From Taishania sp036758285 (GTDB taxonomy: Bacteria; Bacteroidota; Bacteroidia; Flavobacteriales_D; Crocinitomicaceae), in NCBI GenBank assembly GCA_036758285.1, contig DAIOWV010000050.1:1-22267 (forward strand): DNA of 22,267 nt, read 5' to 3'. The notes below the pieces were generated by a model that ran no database searches, was not told the DNA's origin, and saw only the letters and a list, made by a program, of their open reading frames with translations. This document shows, piece after piece, positions 1 to 7,949 of the stretch (positions within the stretch are counted from its first letter, which is position 1; every line of letters begins with the position of its first letter). Made by a program: the position numbers and the translations under genes.

Positions 1-51
1 TGAACTACCAAACCAATTTCTTTCACTTCCGTGGTCAACAACAGTTGACAT
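1..51 (-). CDS. Possible 5' end of a divergent gene running off the left edge
   Basis: On the minus strand an ATG at 51 opens 17 codons to the window edge without a stop, starting MSTVVDHGSERNWF. It is preceded by an A-rich stretch, usual before Bacteroidota starts. About 41 bases further upstream is a perfect TAnnTTTG box (92-99). Seventeen codons are too few to recognise a family or to exclude chance. A second frame across the same bases (reading ...TTEVKEIGLVV) is also open but has no ATG, so a start-site or sequence error could change the protein. Function unknown. Confidence 0.3.
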   Translation of the reverse strand, partial: MSTVVDHGSERNWFGSS

Positions 52-91
52 TTTCAAGAGATTGTGTAATGCTTTTCGTTAAAAGCGGTTG

Positions 92-99
92 CAAAATTA
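92..99 (-). promoter_or_regulatory. Putative -7 promoter box, minus strand, left edge
   Basis: The minus strand reads TAATTTTG, an exact match to the Bacteroidota -7 consensus TAnnTTTG. It would start transcription about 30-35 bases before the ATG at 51. No TTG -33 element stands at the expected 17-23 base spacing, so support rests on the -7 box and its position. Confidence 0.35.
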
Positions 100-197
100 A
101 CATATTATTTTAATAAAAAACTATAAAATCTTAAAAAAATATTAATTTAATGTAAGAATCTAAGATTGTTGTTATCTTCAATTAAAAAAACAGTCAA

Positions 198-2666
198 ATG
201 AAGTGGATTTATTCATTCATCATAGCAATAACCTTCTTTCAACCTCTATTCTCAATGGATAAAATAATACACTGGCAATTTACGAATCCTCAAAACAATC
301 AACTCATTCATTTGGGAGAAAAAGGTAGTGTTCAAGAAGCTCTCATTAAAGATGGATATTTACCCGACCCCTACGTCGGAATGAACGAAGATCTTTTTGG
401 TTGGATAGAGGAACATATTTGGGAATTGTCTGCCTCTTTTTATGTCAATCAAGAAGAAATTGATGCTTTAATCCTTGATTTGGAATTACCTTCAGTTGAT
501 ACTTACGCCAAAATTTATTTAAACGGTGAATTAATTTTAAACTGTGAGAACGCTTTTCATCCCTATAGAATCAATGTAAATAAATTACTAAAAGCAGGTA
601 AAAATGAACTTAGGGCAGTATTCACTCCCCCTATCCTATTTCACAAAGACGTTTATGAAAAGGCAGCTTATAAATTGCCTGCTCAAAATGATGTTCATAA
701 AATTGCAATTGCCCCTTATACGAGAAAACCTCAATATCAATTTGGTTGGGATTGGGCTTTGAGAATGAATACCATAGGATTTAACAAACCTGTTGCCCTT
801 GTAAGTTATAAAAGCAATAAAATAATTGGAACGAATATTCAAACATCTTCAGTTAATACTAAAGCAGCAATTATTTCATTGTCGATTCAATTAGCAAATA
901 ATAACACCGAAAAAATAAAATGGATCAGCGATTTATTTGGTGAAATTGATTTCAAAAAAAACGGGGAATGGCTTCATGCTTCTGTCACGTTGAATAACCC
1001 ACAATTATGGTGGCCAAAAAATCATGGAGAACCTTTTTTATATGAAGACCAGTGGGCTTTATTTGATGAAAATGATAACTTAATTGAAACTCAAAATAAA
1101 AAATTCGGAGTTAGAAGCACGCATTTAATTCAAGAAAAAGACCAATATGGAACATCTTACGAAATAATGATCAATGGTAGAAAAATCTTCTGCATGGGTG
1201 GAAATTATATTCCTCAGGAAATATTTCCTGCAAAAGTTACCGATGAATCGATTCGCGTGCTTATCACGCAACTTGATGAAGCAAATTTCAATATGATTCG
1301 TGTTTGGGGTGGTGGCTATTATCCAGACGATGTTTTTTATGAGGAATGTGACAAAAGAGGGATTATGGTTTGGCAAGACTTCATGTTTGCATGCTCAATG
1401 TATCCTGGAACAGATGATTTTTTGGAGAATGTTAAAACAGAAGTTAATTATCAAATCCCACGAATGACAAGTCACCCATCAGTTGTGTTGCTGAATGGAA
1501 ATAATGAAGTGGATATGGCTTGGAAAAATTGGGGTTTTCAACTCAAATATGGACTTTATGGAAAACCTTCTAAAGAAATTGAAAAAGCGTATGATGCTGT
1601 TTTCATGCAATTAATTCCATCTAGAGTTACAACATTCACTACCCTACCCTATATTCACACAAGCCCTTTAAGCAATTGGGGATCAGACGAATTTTACAAT
1701 CATGGATCACAACATTATTGGGGTGTTTGGCATGGAAAAGACCCAATTGAAGATTTTGGAAATAAAATTGGAAGATTTAATGCAGAATATGGCTTTCAAA
1801 GTTTTCCTGAATACTCAACACTAGCCACTGCAATTCAAAAATCAGACTGGAGTTTAGAGTCTGAAGTTATGAAAAAACGTCAAAAAAGCCCTGTTGGAAA
1901 CGGAATGATAAAAAAACATTCTGATAATCTATTTGGTAAAACTTCCGATTTCGAAACATTCATCTATTATTCCCAACTTACTCAAGCAAAAGGAGTTGGA
2001 TTGGCAATCTCAGGTCACCGCACCGATTGGCCACGATGTACAGGAACCATTTATTGGCAGATAAACGACTGTTGGCCAGCACCAACCTGGTCAAGTATTG
2101 ATTATTATGGCAATTGGAAAGCTTTACATTATGAGGCTCAAAAAGACTATAAGAATATAGCCGTGCTTGCAGTCGAAAAAAAATTAAATCAAAAAGAATA
2201 TTTCATTGTTAGTGATTGGACCGAAAGTTACAAAACAGATGTTATTTTTAATTTTTATGATTTAAATGGAAAATGGTTGGTAGAACATACCTTACTTGTA
2301 GATATTCATCCTCAAAATGTTGTAAACCTACCAATCAACAATCTAATGGACAAACAATTAACAGATTACATATTAACAGTAACATGGAAAGATAATAAGG
2401 GAACAATTTGTTCGAGAACGTTTCACAATACAACATCTAAATACAAAAAAACCGAACCTACTATTGAACTCAAAATTGACAATAATATACTAATAGTCAA
2501 TACAGATAAACCACTTTTTAACTGTTGGATTTATTCAGAAGAACACCCCATTCATTTGAATCAAAACTTTGAAACATTGCTACCTGGAAGTCATTATTTT
2601 ACTATTAAAAACAACAATGCAAATATTACAACAGATAAATTAAAACTAAACTATTTGAACAAATAA
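198..2666 (+). CDS. Beta-mannosidase-like glycoside hydrolase family 2 enzyme, secreted
   Basis: The 822-residue protein has the size and domain order of bacterial GH2 beta-mannosidases, which release terminal beta-linked mannose from oligosaccharides. It shows an N-terminal signal peptide (hydrophobic residues about 4-18), a sugar-binding jelly-roll region with the QFGWDWALR motif near 181-189, an immunoglobulin-like domain, and a TIM barrel from about 320. The acid/base candidate is E437 in LNGNNEVDMAW, where N436-E437 is the GH2 signature. The nucleophile candidate is E530 in FNAEYGFQSFPE. There is no T9SS sorting domain and no lipobox, so a periplasmic location is likely. It is followed 68 bases later by a T9SS cargo protein in the same direction, which suggests joint glycan use. 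The substrate is inferred from family resemblance; another beta-glycoside is possible. Confidence 0.88.
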   Translation: MKWIYSFIIAITFFQPLFSMDKIIHWQFTNPQNNQLIHLGEKGSVQEALIKDGYLPDPYVGMNEDLFGWIEEHIWELSASFYVNQEEIDALILDLELPSVDTYAKIYLNGELILNCENAFHPYRINVNKLLKAGKNELRAVFTPPILFHKDVYEKAAYKLPAQNDVHKIAIAPYTRKPQYQFGWDWALRMNTIGFNKPVALVSYKSNKIIGTNIQTSSVNTKAAIISLSIQLANNNTEKIKWISDLFGEIDFKKNGEWLHASVTLNNPQLWWPKNHGEPFLYEDQWALFDENDNLIETQNKKFGVRSTHLIQEKDQYGTSYEIMINGRKIFCMGGNYIPQEIFPAKVTDESIRVLITQLDEANFNMIRVWGGGYYPDDVFYEECDKRGIMVWQDFMFACSMYPGTDDFLENVKTEVNYQIPRMTSHPSVVLLNGNNEVDMAWKNWGFQLKYGLYGKPSKEIEKAYDAVFMQLIPSRVTTFTTLPYIHTSPLSNWGSDEFYNHGSQHYWGVWHGKDPIEDFGNKIGRFNAEYGFQSFPEYSTLATAIQKSDWSLESEVMKKRQKSPVGNGMIKKHSDNLFGKTSDFETFIYYSQLTQAKGVGLAISGHRTDWPRCTGTIYWQINDCWPAPTWSSIDYYGNWKALHYEAQKDYKNIAVLAVEKKLNQKEYFIVSDWTESYKTDVIFNFYDLNGKWLVEHTLLVDIHPQNVVNLPINNLMDKQLTDYILTVTWKDNKGTICSRTFHNTTSKYKKTEPTIELKIDNNILIVNTDKPLFNCWIYSEEHPIHLNQNFETLLPGSHYFTIKNNNANITTDKLKLNYLNK

Positions 2667-2734
2667 ACCTCAAAGAGTGAAAAGTTTAAAATCTGTTTTC
2701 GTATATTAGTAGCATTAACACTACAACATTTTTT

Positions 2735-4175
2735 ATGAAATTACTTTTACACTTTTTTTTCGTTACACTTCTTAGTTTATCACTGAATGGACAGGTTTTA
2801 AAACCGATAGGAATTAACATTGCTGGTGTTTACGACTATTCTACCGAGCTTGTTTTTACAGATGCATTCAAACAAAGTCGAGTTTGGACTCCTGCAAATG
2901 CAGATGGTTCTGGTCCGTGGAGTACAAATGTTTCAGTTCCTCTTCTTTCGAATGGTTATCCGGTTGAAATTCCATACTCTGATGGAGTAAACCCACCTCA
3001 AAAAGTAAGAAGTTTAATGGTTTGGGACATTGGCACATCAAGACCGAATGGGAATTACCGTTTAATTATTGAAGGAACTGGAGAAGTAACTCTAAATTTT
3101 GGTGCTTCTGGAAATTACACTTGCCCCATTGATACCTTGGTTGCTGTAAATGGGAATGTTAATCTGGAAATCATTCAATCCGATATCAATGATCCGATTC
3201 GGGATATAAAATTCATTTATCCAAATTATGTATCTACATTTCAAAATCAAACATTCAGCACTGACTTTTTAAACTTCCTTGAAGATTTCCAAGTCATTCG
3301 ATTCATGGATTGGTTAGAAACAAATAATTCTACAGTTGCTACTTGGGCTGATCGTTCAAAAAAAGATTATTATACACAAACGACACATTCAGGAGTTGCT
3401 TGGGAGTATGTTGTTGAATTAGCAAATACCACTAATAAAGACATTTGGATTAATATTCCACATCTGGCTGACGATGACTATATCGAACAACTTTCAAATC
3501 TGCTTTTTACCACTCTAAATTCTACATCAAAAATTTATTTAGAATACAGCAATGAAGTATGGAATAGCCAATTTTCTCAATCAAATGGGGCTACTACATT
3601 GGGTCAAAATTTAGGTTATACGGGCCAACCGTGGGAAATTTCATGGAAATATACAGCAAAACGTTCAGCAGATATTTTTCATATTTTTGAGACTGTTTTT
3701 GGAAATTCTGATCGATTAATAAAAACGATACCTTCTCAAGCTGCGAATAGCTGGCTTTCTAATCAACTGGTAACCTATTTTAATGACCCGATTTACAATC
3801 CAAATCAAGTTAAAGCTGATGCAATCGCAATTGCTCCATATTTTGCGGGAAGTGTAGCCAATGATATTGTCACTGAAAATGTGGTGAATACAATCACAAT
3901 TGAAGAAATCGTACAACGTATGCAAAACGCACTGGGAGAGGCTCTCAATTATATGACAACGAACAAAACGGTTGCCGACAACCACCAACTGGATCTGATT
4001 TGCTACGAAGCCGGTCAACACTTAGTTGGAACAGGAGCAAATGTAAATATTGATGAACTTACAGATAAATTAACCGCTGCAAACCGTCATACTGATTTAC
4101 AAGATGTTTACTGTCAATACCTTGATAATTGGTACGATTCAGTAGGTAGTCTGATGGTACACTTCTCTTCACATG
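2735..4175 (+). CDS. Secreted glycoside-hydrolase-like protein, N-terminal part (gene broken by assembly gap)
   Basis: The ATG at 2735 starts a signal peptide (MKLLLHFFFVTLLSLSLNGQ) and about 480 residues up to the N run. The mature part has a beta-rich N-terminal region (about 20-160) and then a TIM-barrel-like region. Two motifs recall clan GH-A retaining glycosidases: EYSNEVWN (N273-E274, acid/base-like) and ICYEAGQ (E425, nucleophile-like). Such proteins are often named cellulose-binding or hypothetical in Bacteroidota; I cannot assign a substrate. The reading frame just before the gap differs from that after it. A direct read-through gives an early stop about 12 codons after the gap, so the 10 Ns do not keep the true length. 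The gene continues in the 4186-4503 part, which carries the secretion signal. Its GH2 neighbour upstream suggests a shared role in polysaccharide breakdown. Confidence 0.75.
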
Positions 4176-4185
4176 NNNNNNNNNN
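4176..4185. other. Assembly gap (10 N) inside the T9SS cargo gene
   Basis: Ten unknown bases. The frames on the two sides are offset, so the true gap length is not 10 modulo 3, or a base is wrong beside it. Confidence 0.99.
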
Positions 4186-4503
4186 AAGCAAACAATGGAC
4201 GACACTCAAAATCCAAAATATTTAGCATTGCAAGCATGTGTTATACAACCAAACGAAACATTTTTATCAACTCCAAATATTTCGCAACCTACTTCAGCAA
4301 AAATGGGAATTTATCCAAATCCAACGACAAGTGAAATTCATTTTTTCAATGATTTCAATGGACAAAAATTCTATATCTATGATTTATTAGGTCAAGAAAT
4401 AATCAAAGGAGTTGTAAAAAATTCGATTGATATTTCTTCCTTATTTGATGGAGTGTACATCATAAAAGTAAGTGGAAATTCATTCCGTTTCGTAAAGAAA
4501 TAA
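4186..4503 (+). CDS. C-terminal part of the same secreted protein, with type IX secretion sorting domain
   Basis: The frame is open directly from the gap (KQTMDDTQNPKYLALQAC...), so the ATG at 4195 is an internal methionine, not a start. The first residues look like the end of the TIM-barrel region. The last roughly 70 residues form a type A T9SS C-terminal domain: MGIYPNPTTSEI opens it, followed by FYIYDLLGQEI, a DISSLFDGVYIIKV strand pair and the terminal FRFVKK. In this family the domain directs export across the outer membrane and is cut off by PorU. The protein is therefore predicted to be released or surface-attached. Translation ends at 4503, just before a strong terminator. Confidence 0.8.
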   Translation, partial: KQTMDDTQNPKYLALQACVIQPNETFLSTPNISQPTSAKMGIYPNPTTSEIHFFNDFNGQKFYIYDLLGQEIIKGVVKNSIDISSLFDGVYIIKVSGNSFRFVKK

Positions 4504-4518
4504 AAAAATGAGTGCACA

Positions 4519-4554
4519 AAAAAACGCTTTCCATTGTGTTGGAAAGCGTTTTTT
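4519..4554. terminator. Bidirectional Rho-independent terminator between convergent genes
   Basis: A perfect 14-base inverted repeat (AAAAAACGCTTTCC and its complement) flanks an 8-base loop at 4533-4540. The A and T ends give a U tract on either strand. It lies 15 bases after the T9SS cargo stop and 14 bases beyond the dehydrogenase stop, so it serves both genes. Confidence 0.92.
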
Positions 4555-4567
4555 ATGAAATTTATAA

Positions 4568-5797
4568 TTATACCAATTGCTTCAAAGCTAACTCAAATGC
4601 CTTTTTAGCGATACCAGTCTTTTCGGGGTGAATAGCATACACTTCTTTAAGTGCAACTCCAATTGTTTGGCTTACATCTTCAAAAATTGCTGTATCAGAT
4701 ATTTTTTCTACATCATTAGACATTAAATACGCAAAAACTCGTGCCATTCCACAGTTTGAAATAAAATCTGGAACAACAGACACATGATTATCAGTGTAAT
4801 CTGCAATCGGTCCAAAGAAAATTTCTTTATCTGCAAAAGGAACATTCGCACCACAAGCAACGACTTCCAATCCAGCTTTGATCATCTTTTCTACTTGATC
4901 TTGTTGAACAATTCTAGATGCAGCACATGGAATGAAAATTTCAGCATTCAAATTCCAAACTTTTGAGTTGATTTCTTCAAAAGTCAATAAATCAGGATGA
5001 GTTATTTCATTGCCATTTTTAGTAAGATACAAACGAGTTATTTCCTCTAAAGAATAACCATCTTGGTTCATTAACCCTCCTACTCTATCAATAATTCCGA
5101 CAATTTTTGCACCTTGTTGTGCTAAGAAAAAAGCGGCAGCTGAAGCAACATTTCCCCAACCTTGAACAATGACTCTTTTTCCATTAACATCACCACCCCA
5201 GATATCATAATAATGTTTTACTGATTCTGAAACACCATAACCAGTAATCATATCAGAAACATTATATTTCCTTGAAATATCAGGTGTATAAATATTATTT
5301 TCGATAACTTTCGTTACTCCATCAGACAATTGACCAATTCGTAATTTCTTTTGCTCTTCAGTTGGTGAAAAATGTCCTGTAAATACACCTTCCTGAGGAT
5401 GTAAAACTCCAACCTCTTTACACATAGGGATTACTTCGTGCACCTCATCAACGTTCATATCACCTCCCGTACCATAATAATTTTTAAGTAAAGGAGAAAC
5501 GGCCTTATACCATCGACGCAAAACGTCTTTTTTTCTTGGGTCTTTGGGATCGAAATTAATTCCAGACTTAGCACCTCCAATTGCAGGTCCAGCAACGGTG
5601 AACTTCACTTCCATTGTTTTTGCCAATGACTCAACCTCTCGTTTGTCTAAACCAACTCGCATACGAGTTCCACCTCCAGCTGCTCCACCTCTCAATGAAT
5701 TAATAACAACCCAACCTTTTGCATCTGTTTCTGAATCATTCCACTCAAAAACCACTTCTGGTTGTTTGTTTTCAAACTTATCTAATAAATCCTTCAT
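4568..5797 (-). CDS. Glu/Leu/Phe/Val-type amino acid dehydrogenase, probably glutamate dehydrogenase
   Basis: The 409-residue NAD(P)-dependent oxidoreductase interconverts an amino acid with its 2-oxo acid and ammonia. The N-terminal substrate domain has GGGTRMR, the GPAIGGAKSGI motif with its conserved lysine, and YYGTGGDMNVDE. The Rossmann domain shows VQGWGNVAS near residue 210, followed by CAAS and CGANVPF segments. The longest open frame begins at a TTG (5833), but the ATG at 5797 (MKDLLDKFENKQPEVV) is preferred. A consensus -7 box at 5831-5838 overlaps the TTG and would start transcription between the two. A segment near residues 135-170 (FTGHFSPTEEQKKLR...) looks like an insertion relative to short leucine dehydrogenases. 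Substrate specificity (Glu, Leu or Val) cannot be settled from motifs alone. It is divergent from the rhodanese operon and convergent with the T9SS cargo. Confidence 0.87.
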   Translation of the reverse strand: MKDLLDKFENKQPEVVFEWNDSETDAKGWVVINSLRGGAAGGGTRMRVGLDKREVESLAKTMEVKFTVAGPAIGGAKSGINFDPKDPRKKDVLRRWYKAVSPLLKNYYGTGGDMNVDEVHEVIPMCKEVGVLHPQEGVFTGHFSPTEEQKKLRIGQLSDGVTKVIENNIYTPDISRKYNVSDMITGYGVSESVKHYYDIWGGDVNGKRVIVQGWGNVASAAAFFLAQQGAKIVGIIDRVGGLMNQDGYSLEEITRLYLTKNGNEITHPDLLTFEEINSKVWNLNAEIFIPCAASRIVQQDQVEKMIKAGLEVVACGANVPFADKEIFFGPIADYTDNHVSVVPDFISNCGMARVFAYLMSNDVEKISDTAIFEDVSQTIGVALKEVYAIHPEKTGIAKKAFELALKQLV

Positions 5798-5830
5798 TTC
5801 TGTCTTGTTTTTCGATTTTACTAAGCCAGA

Positions 5831-5838
5831 CAAATGTA
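5831..5838 (-). promoter_or_regulatory. Putative -7 promoter box of the dehydrogenase
   Basis: The minus strand reads TACATTTG, a perfect TAnnTTTG. Transcription would begin near 5824, leaving a leader of roughly 27 bases before the ATG at 5797. No clear TTG -33 element is visible. The site supports the ATG start over the upstream TTG. Confidence 0.5.
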
Positions 5839-5952
5839 ATGAAAGATTCTTAAAACCTGAGTTCGATTACTCAAACTTTGTCAAAACACTTTTAATTAGT
5901 GAGGTAAATCATAAATCTTGTGAAAAGTTTGTTATTTCTCTACTCACCAATA

Positions 5953-5983
5953 TTGTTTTTATCATTAAATCCTTATACTTTTA
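5953..5983 (+). promoter_or_regulatory. Putative promoter of the rhodanese-aroC-msrA operon
   Basis: A TTG at 5953-5955 and TACTTTTA at 5976-5983 (one mismatch to TAnnTTTG, at the last base) are separated by 20 bases. That spacing is within the usual Bacteroidota range. The leader to the ATG at 6008 would be about 18 bases. It sits in the 210-base divergent region shared with the dehydrogenase; I see nothing else in that region. Confidence 0.4.
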
Positions 5984-6007
5984 CAATAAACATAAGAAAT
6001 TTAGAAC

Positions 6008-6325
6008 ATGAAATCCATCGATGTAACTGAGTTAAAAAGACTCATAGATAATAAAGAGCAATTTGTTTTAATTGATGTAAGAGAACAAGCAGAATTTGAT
6101 GCTGCAAATATCAATGGAACATTAATTCCAACAAGTGTTTTCGTAAGTCGATTCAATGAAGTCCCGAAAGATGGAAAAGTGATTATCCAATGTCGTTCTG
6201 GTCAAAGAAGTGCAAATGTAATTAGTTGGTTAGAACAAAATCATGGGTATGAAAACTTGTACAATCTTGATGGTGGAATTATAGCATGGGCAAATGAAAT
6301 TGACCCGACAATTATTGTACATTAA
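6008..6325 (+). CDS. Single-domain rhodanese (thiosulfate sulfurtransferase-like)
   Basis: The 105-residue cytoplasmic protein consists of one rhodanese domain. VLIDVREQAEF is the conserved CH2A-like segment (residues 20-30). IIQCRSGQRSA holds the active-site loop, with cysteine near residue 62 that would carry the persulfide. LDGGIIAWA is the usual C-terminal motif. The length matches GlpE/PspE-like single-domain members. Rhodaneses move sulfane sulfur between donors and acceptors; the partner here is unknown. It is the first gene of an apparent operon, with 11 bases before the aroC GTG. Co-transcription with msrA may hint at sulfur or redox duties, but that is only context. Confidence 0.88.
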   Translation: MKSIDVTELKRLIDNKEQFVLIDVREQAEFDAANINGTLIPTSVFVSRFNEVPKDGKVIIQCRSGQRSANVISWLEQNHGYENLYNLDGGIIAWANEIDPTIIVH

Positions 6326-6336
6326 ATCATAATTTT

Positions 6337-7347
6337 GTGAATTCTTTTGGTCGCCTTTTTAAAGTTCAAATTTTTGGAGAATCGCATGGCGAATCTGTCG
6401 GAGTGGTAATTGATGGTTGTCCTGCTGGACTTTCGATTAATAACGAACTCATTTCAATAGATTTAGAACGTAGAAAAGGAGGAAAAAAAGGAACTACACC
6501 CAGAAAAGAAGAAGATATTCCGATTTTCAAAAGTGGAATTTTCAATAATGTAACTACTGGTCGTCCAATTTCAATATTTTTTGAAAACAATAACACGCGA
6601 TCTGAAGATTACACGAAGCAACGAGCAATACCAAGACCTGGACATGCAGATTTTGTTGCCCATAAAAAGTTTGGAGGATTTGAAGATTTTCGTGGTGGTG
6701 GGCATTTTAGTGCTCGACTCACAACTGGAATTGTTGCTGCTGGAGCGATTGCAAAACAATTGATTCCTCATCTTGATTTTAATGCACAAATAATTGAAAT
6801 TGCTGGCGAAAAAGATATTGAGAAAGGGCTTCAAAAGGCAATTGATCAAAAAGATACAGCTGGAGGAATTATCGAATGTCGAATTTCAAATGTTCCTATT
6901 GGACTAGGTGAACCATTTTTTGACTCAATAGAATCCAATTTGGCACATGCTATGTTTGCTATTCCAGCAGTAAAAGGCATCGAATTTGGAACTGGCTTTC
7001 AATCTGCAAAAATATTTGGTTCTCAATGTAATGACAGAATCATTGATGAAAAAGGAACAACAGCAACCAATCATGCTGGAGGGATAAATGGAGGAATAAC
7101 AAATGGAAATGATTTGATTTTTCGCATTGCTATAAAACCGGCATCTTCAACTCCTAAAACGCAAGAAAGTTGGAATTGGGATTCTCAAAAAATAGAATCG
7201 TTTGAAATAAAAGGTCGTCATGATCTATGCGTAGCTTTACGAGCACCTGTTATTGTCGAAGCAATGGCAGCAATTGTATTAGCAGATTTTTCTCTTTTAG
7301 AGCAACAAACAACTAAAATAATAAACAATAATCATTTCAATTCTTAA
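6337..7347 (+). CDS. aroC: Chorismate synthase
   Basis: This is the last shikimate pathway enzyme, converting 5-enolpyruvylshikimate 3-phosphate to chorismate with reduced FMN. The N-terminus NSFGRLFKVQIFGESHG is the classic chorismate synthase opening, including the active-site histidine. Further signature segments are RRKGGKKGTTPRKEED, RPGHADFVAHKKFG, GGGHFSARLTTG and GRHDLCVALRAPVIVEA near the end. At 336 residues it is slightly short but complete. The start is a GTG at 6337: no in-frame ATG lies upstream, and the family N-terminus begins exactly here. It is the middle gene of the operon, 11 bases after the rhodanese and 4 bases before msrA, so translational coupling is likely. Confidence 0.97.
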   Translation: MNSFGRLFKVQIFGESHGESVGVVIDGCPAGLSINNELISIDLERRKGGKKGTTPRKEEDIPIFKSGIFNNVTTGRPISIFFENNNTRSEDYTKQRAIPRPGHADFVAHKKFGGFEDFRGGGHFSARLTTGIVAAGAIAKQLIPHLDFNAQIIEIAGEKDIEKGLQKAIDQKDTAGGIIECRISNVPIGLGEPFFDSIESNLAHAMFAIPAVKGIEFGTGFQSAKIFGSQCNDRIIDEKGTTATNHAGGINGGITNGNDLIFRIAIKPASSTPKTQESWNWDSQKIESFEIKGRHDLCVALRAPVIVEAMAAIVLADFSLLEQQTTKIINNNHFNS

Positions 7348-7351
7348 AAAA

Positions 7352-7879
7352 ATGGAAATAGCAACATTTGGAGCAGGATGTTTTTGGTGCATCGAAGCAT
7401 GTTTTTTAGGTATCAATGGAATTGAATCTGTAAAACCTGGATATGCTGGGGGGCACACTCCCAACCCAACCTATAAAGAAGTATGTGAAGGCACAACTGG
7501 TCATGCGGAAGTAGCTCAAATAGTTTTTAATCCTGAGGTAATAACTTATGAAGAACTATTAGAAATGTATTGGTTTGTTCATGATCCAACTCAGTTAAAT
7601 AGACAAGGAAATGATGTTGGAACGCAATACAGATCTGTGATTTTTTATCATTCAGAAAGTCAAAAAGAAAAAGCTGAACATTATAAGAAAAAATTGGAAG
7701 ATGCTAAAATTTGGAGCAATCCAATTGTTACTGAAATAGTTGGCATCAATAATTACTACGAAGCAGAAGCCTATCATCACAATTATTTTGAATTAAATCC
7801 TCAAAATCAATATTGTCAGATGGTTGTAAAACCCAAAGTAGAAAAATTTAAAAAGGTCTTTGCAACGAAGTCTAAATAA
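7352..7879 (+). CDS. msrA: Peptide methionine (S)-S-oxide reductase MsrA
   Basis: This 175-residue enzyme repairs the S-epimer of methionine sulfoxide in proteins or as free amino acid. The catalytic Cys10 lies in GAGCFWCIEA (GCFW motif). Other family segments are KPGYAGGHTPNPTYKEVC, GHAEVAQIVF, the WFVHDPTQLNRQGNDVGTQYRS core, and YHHNYF in place of the usual YHQ(N/D)Y. A cysteine in NPQNQYCQ near the C-terminus is a likely resolving residue. There is no signal peptide, so it is cytoplasmic, and no fused MsrB domain. It is the last gene of the operon, ending before a strong terminator. Confidence 0.96.
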   Translation: MEIATFGAGCFWCIEACFLGINGIESVKPGYAGGHTPNPTYKEVCEGTTGHAEVAQIVFNPEVITYEELLEMYWFVHDPTQLNRQGNDVGTQYRSVIFYHSESQKEKAEHYKKKLEDAKIWSNPIVTEIVGINNYYEAEAYHHNYFELNPQNQYCQMVVKPKVEKFKKVFATKSK

Positions 7880-7891
7880 CTTAGAAAATTA

Positions 7892-7929
7892 AAAAAACGC
7901 CATATTTCACTTGAAATATGGCGTTTTTT
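7892..7929. terminator. Bidirectional Rho-independent terminator between msrA and clpX
   Basis: An 18-base perfect inverted repeat (AAAAAACGCCATATTTCA and its complement) has only two central bases at 7910-7911; the effective loop is 4 bases. A and T ends give U tracts on both strands. It lies 12 bases after the msrA stop and 20 bases beyond the clpX stop. Confidence 0.93.
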
Positions 7930-7949
7930 ATTGTATAATCATCTAGTAT

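Noticed and set aside
5544..6011. 155-codon plus-strand open frame opposite the dehydrogenase start
   Set aside because: It lies antisense to a well-supported enzyme, and its protein has biased, non-domain composition; the part beyond 5834 is the divergent promoter region.
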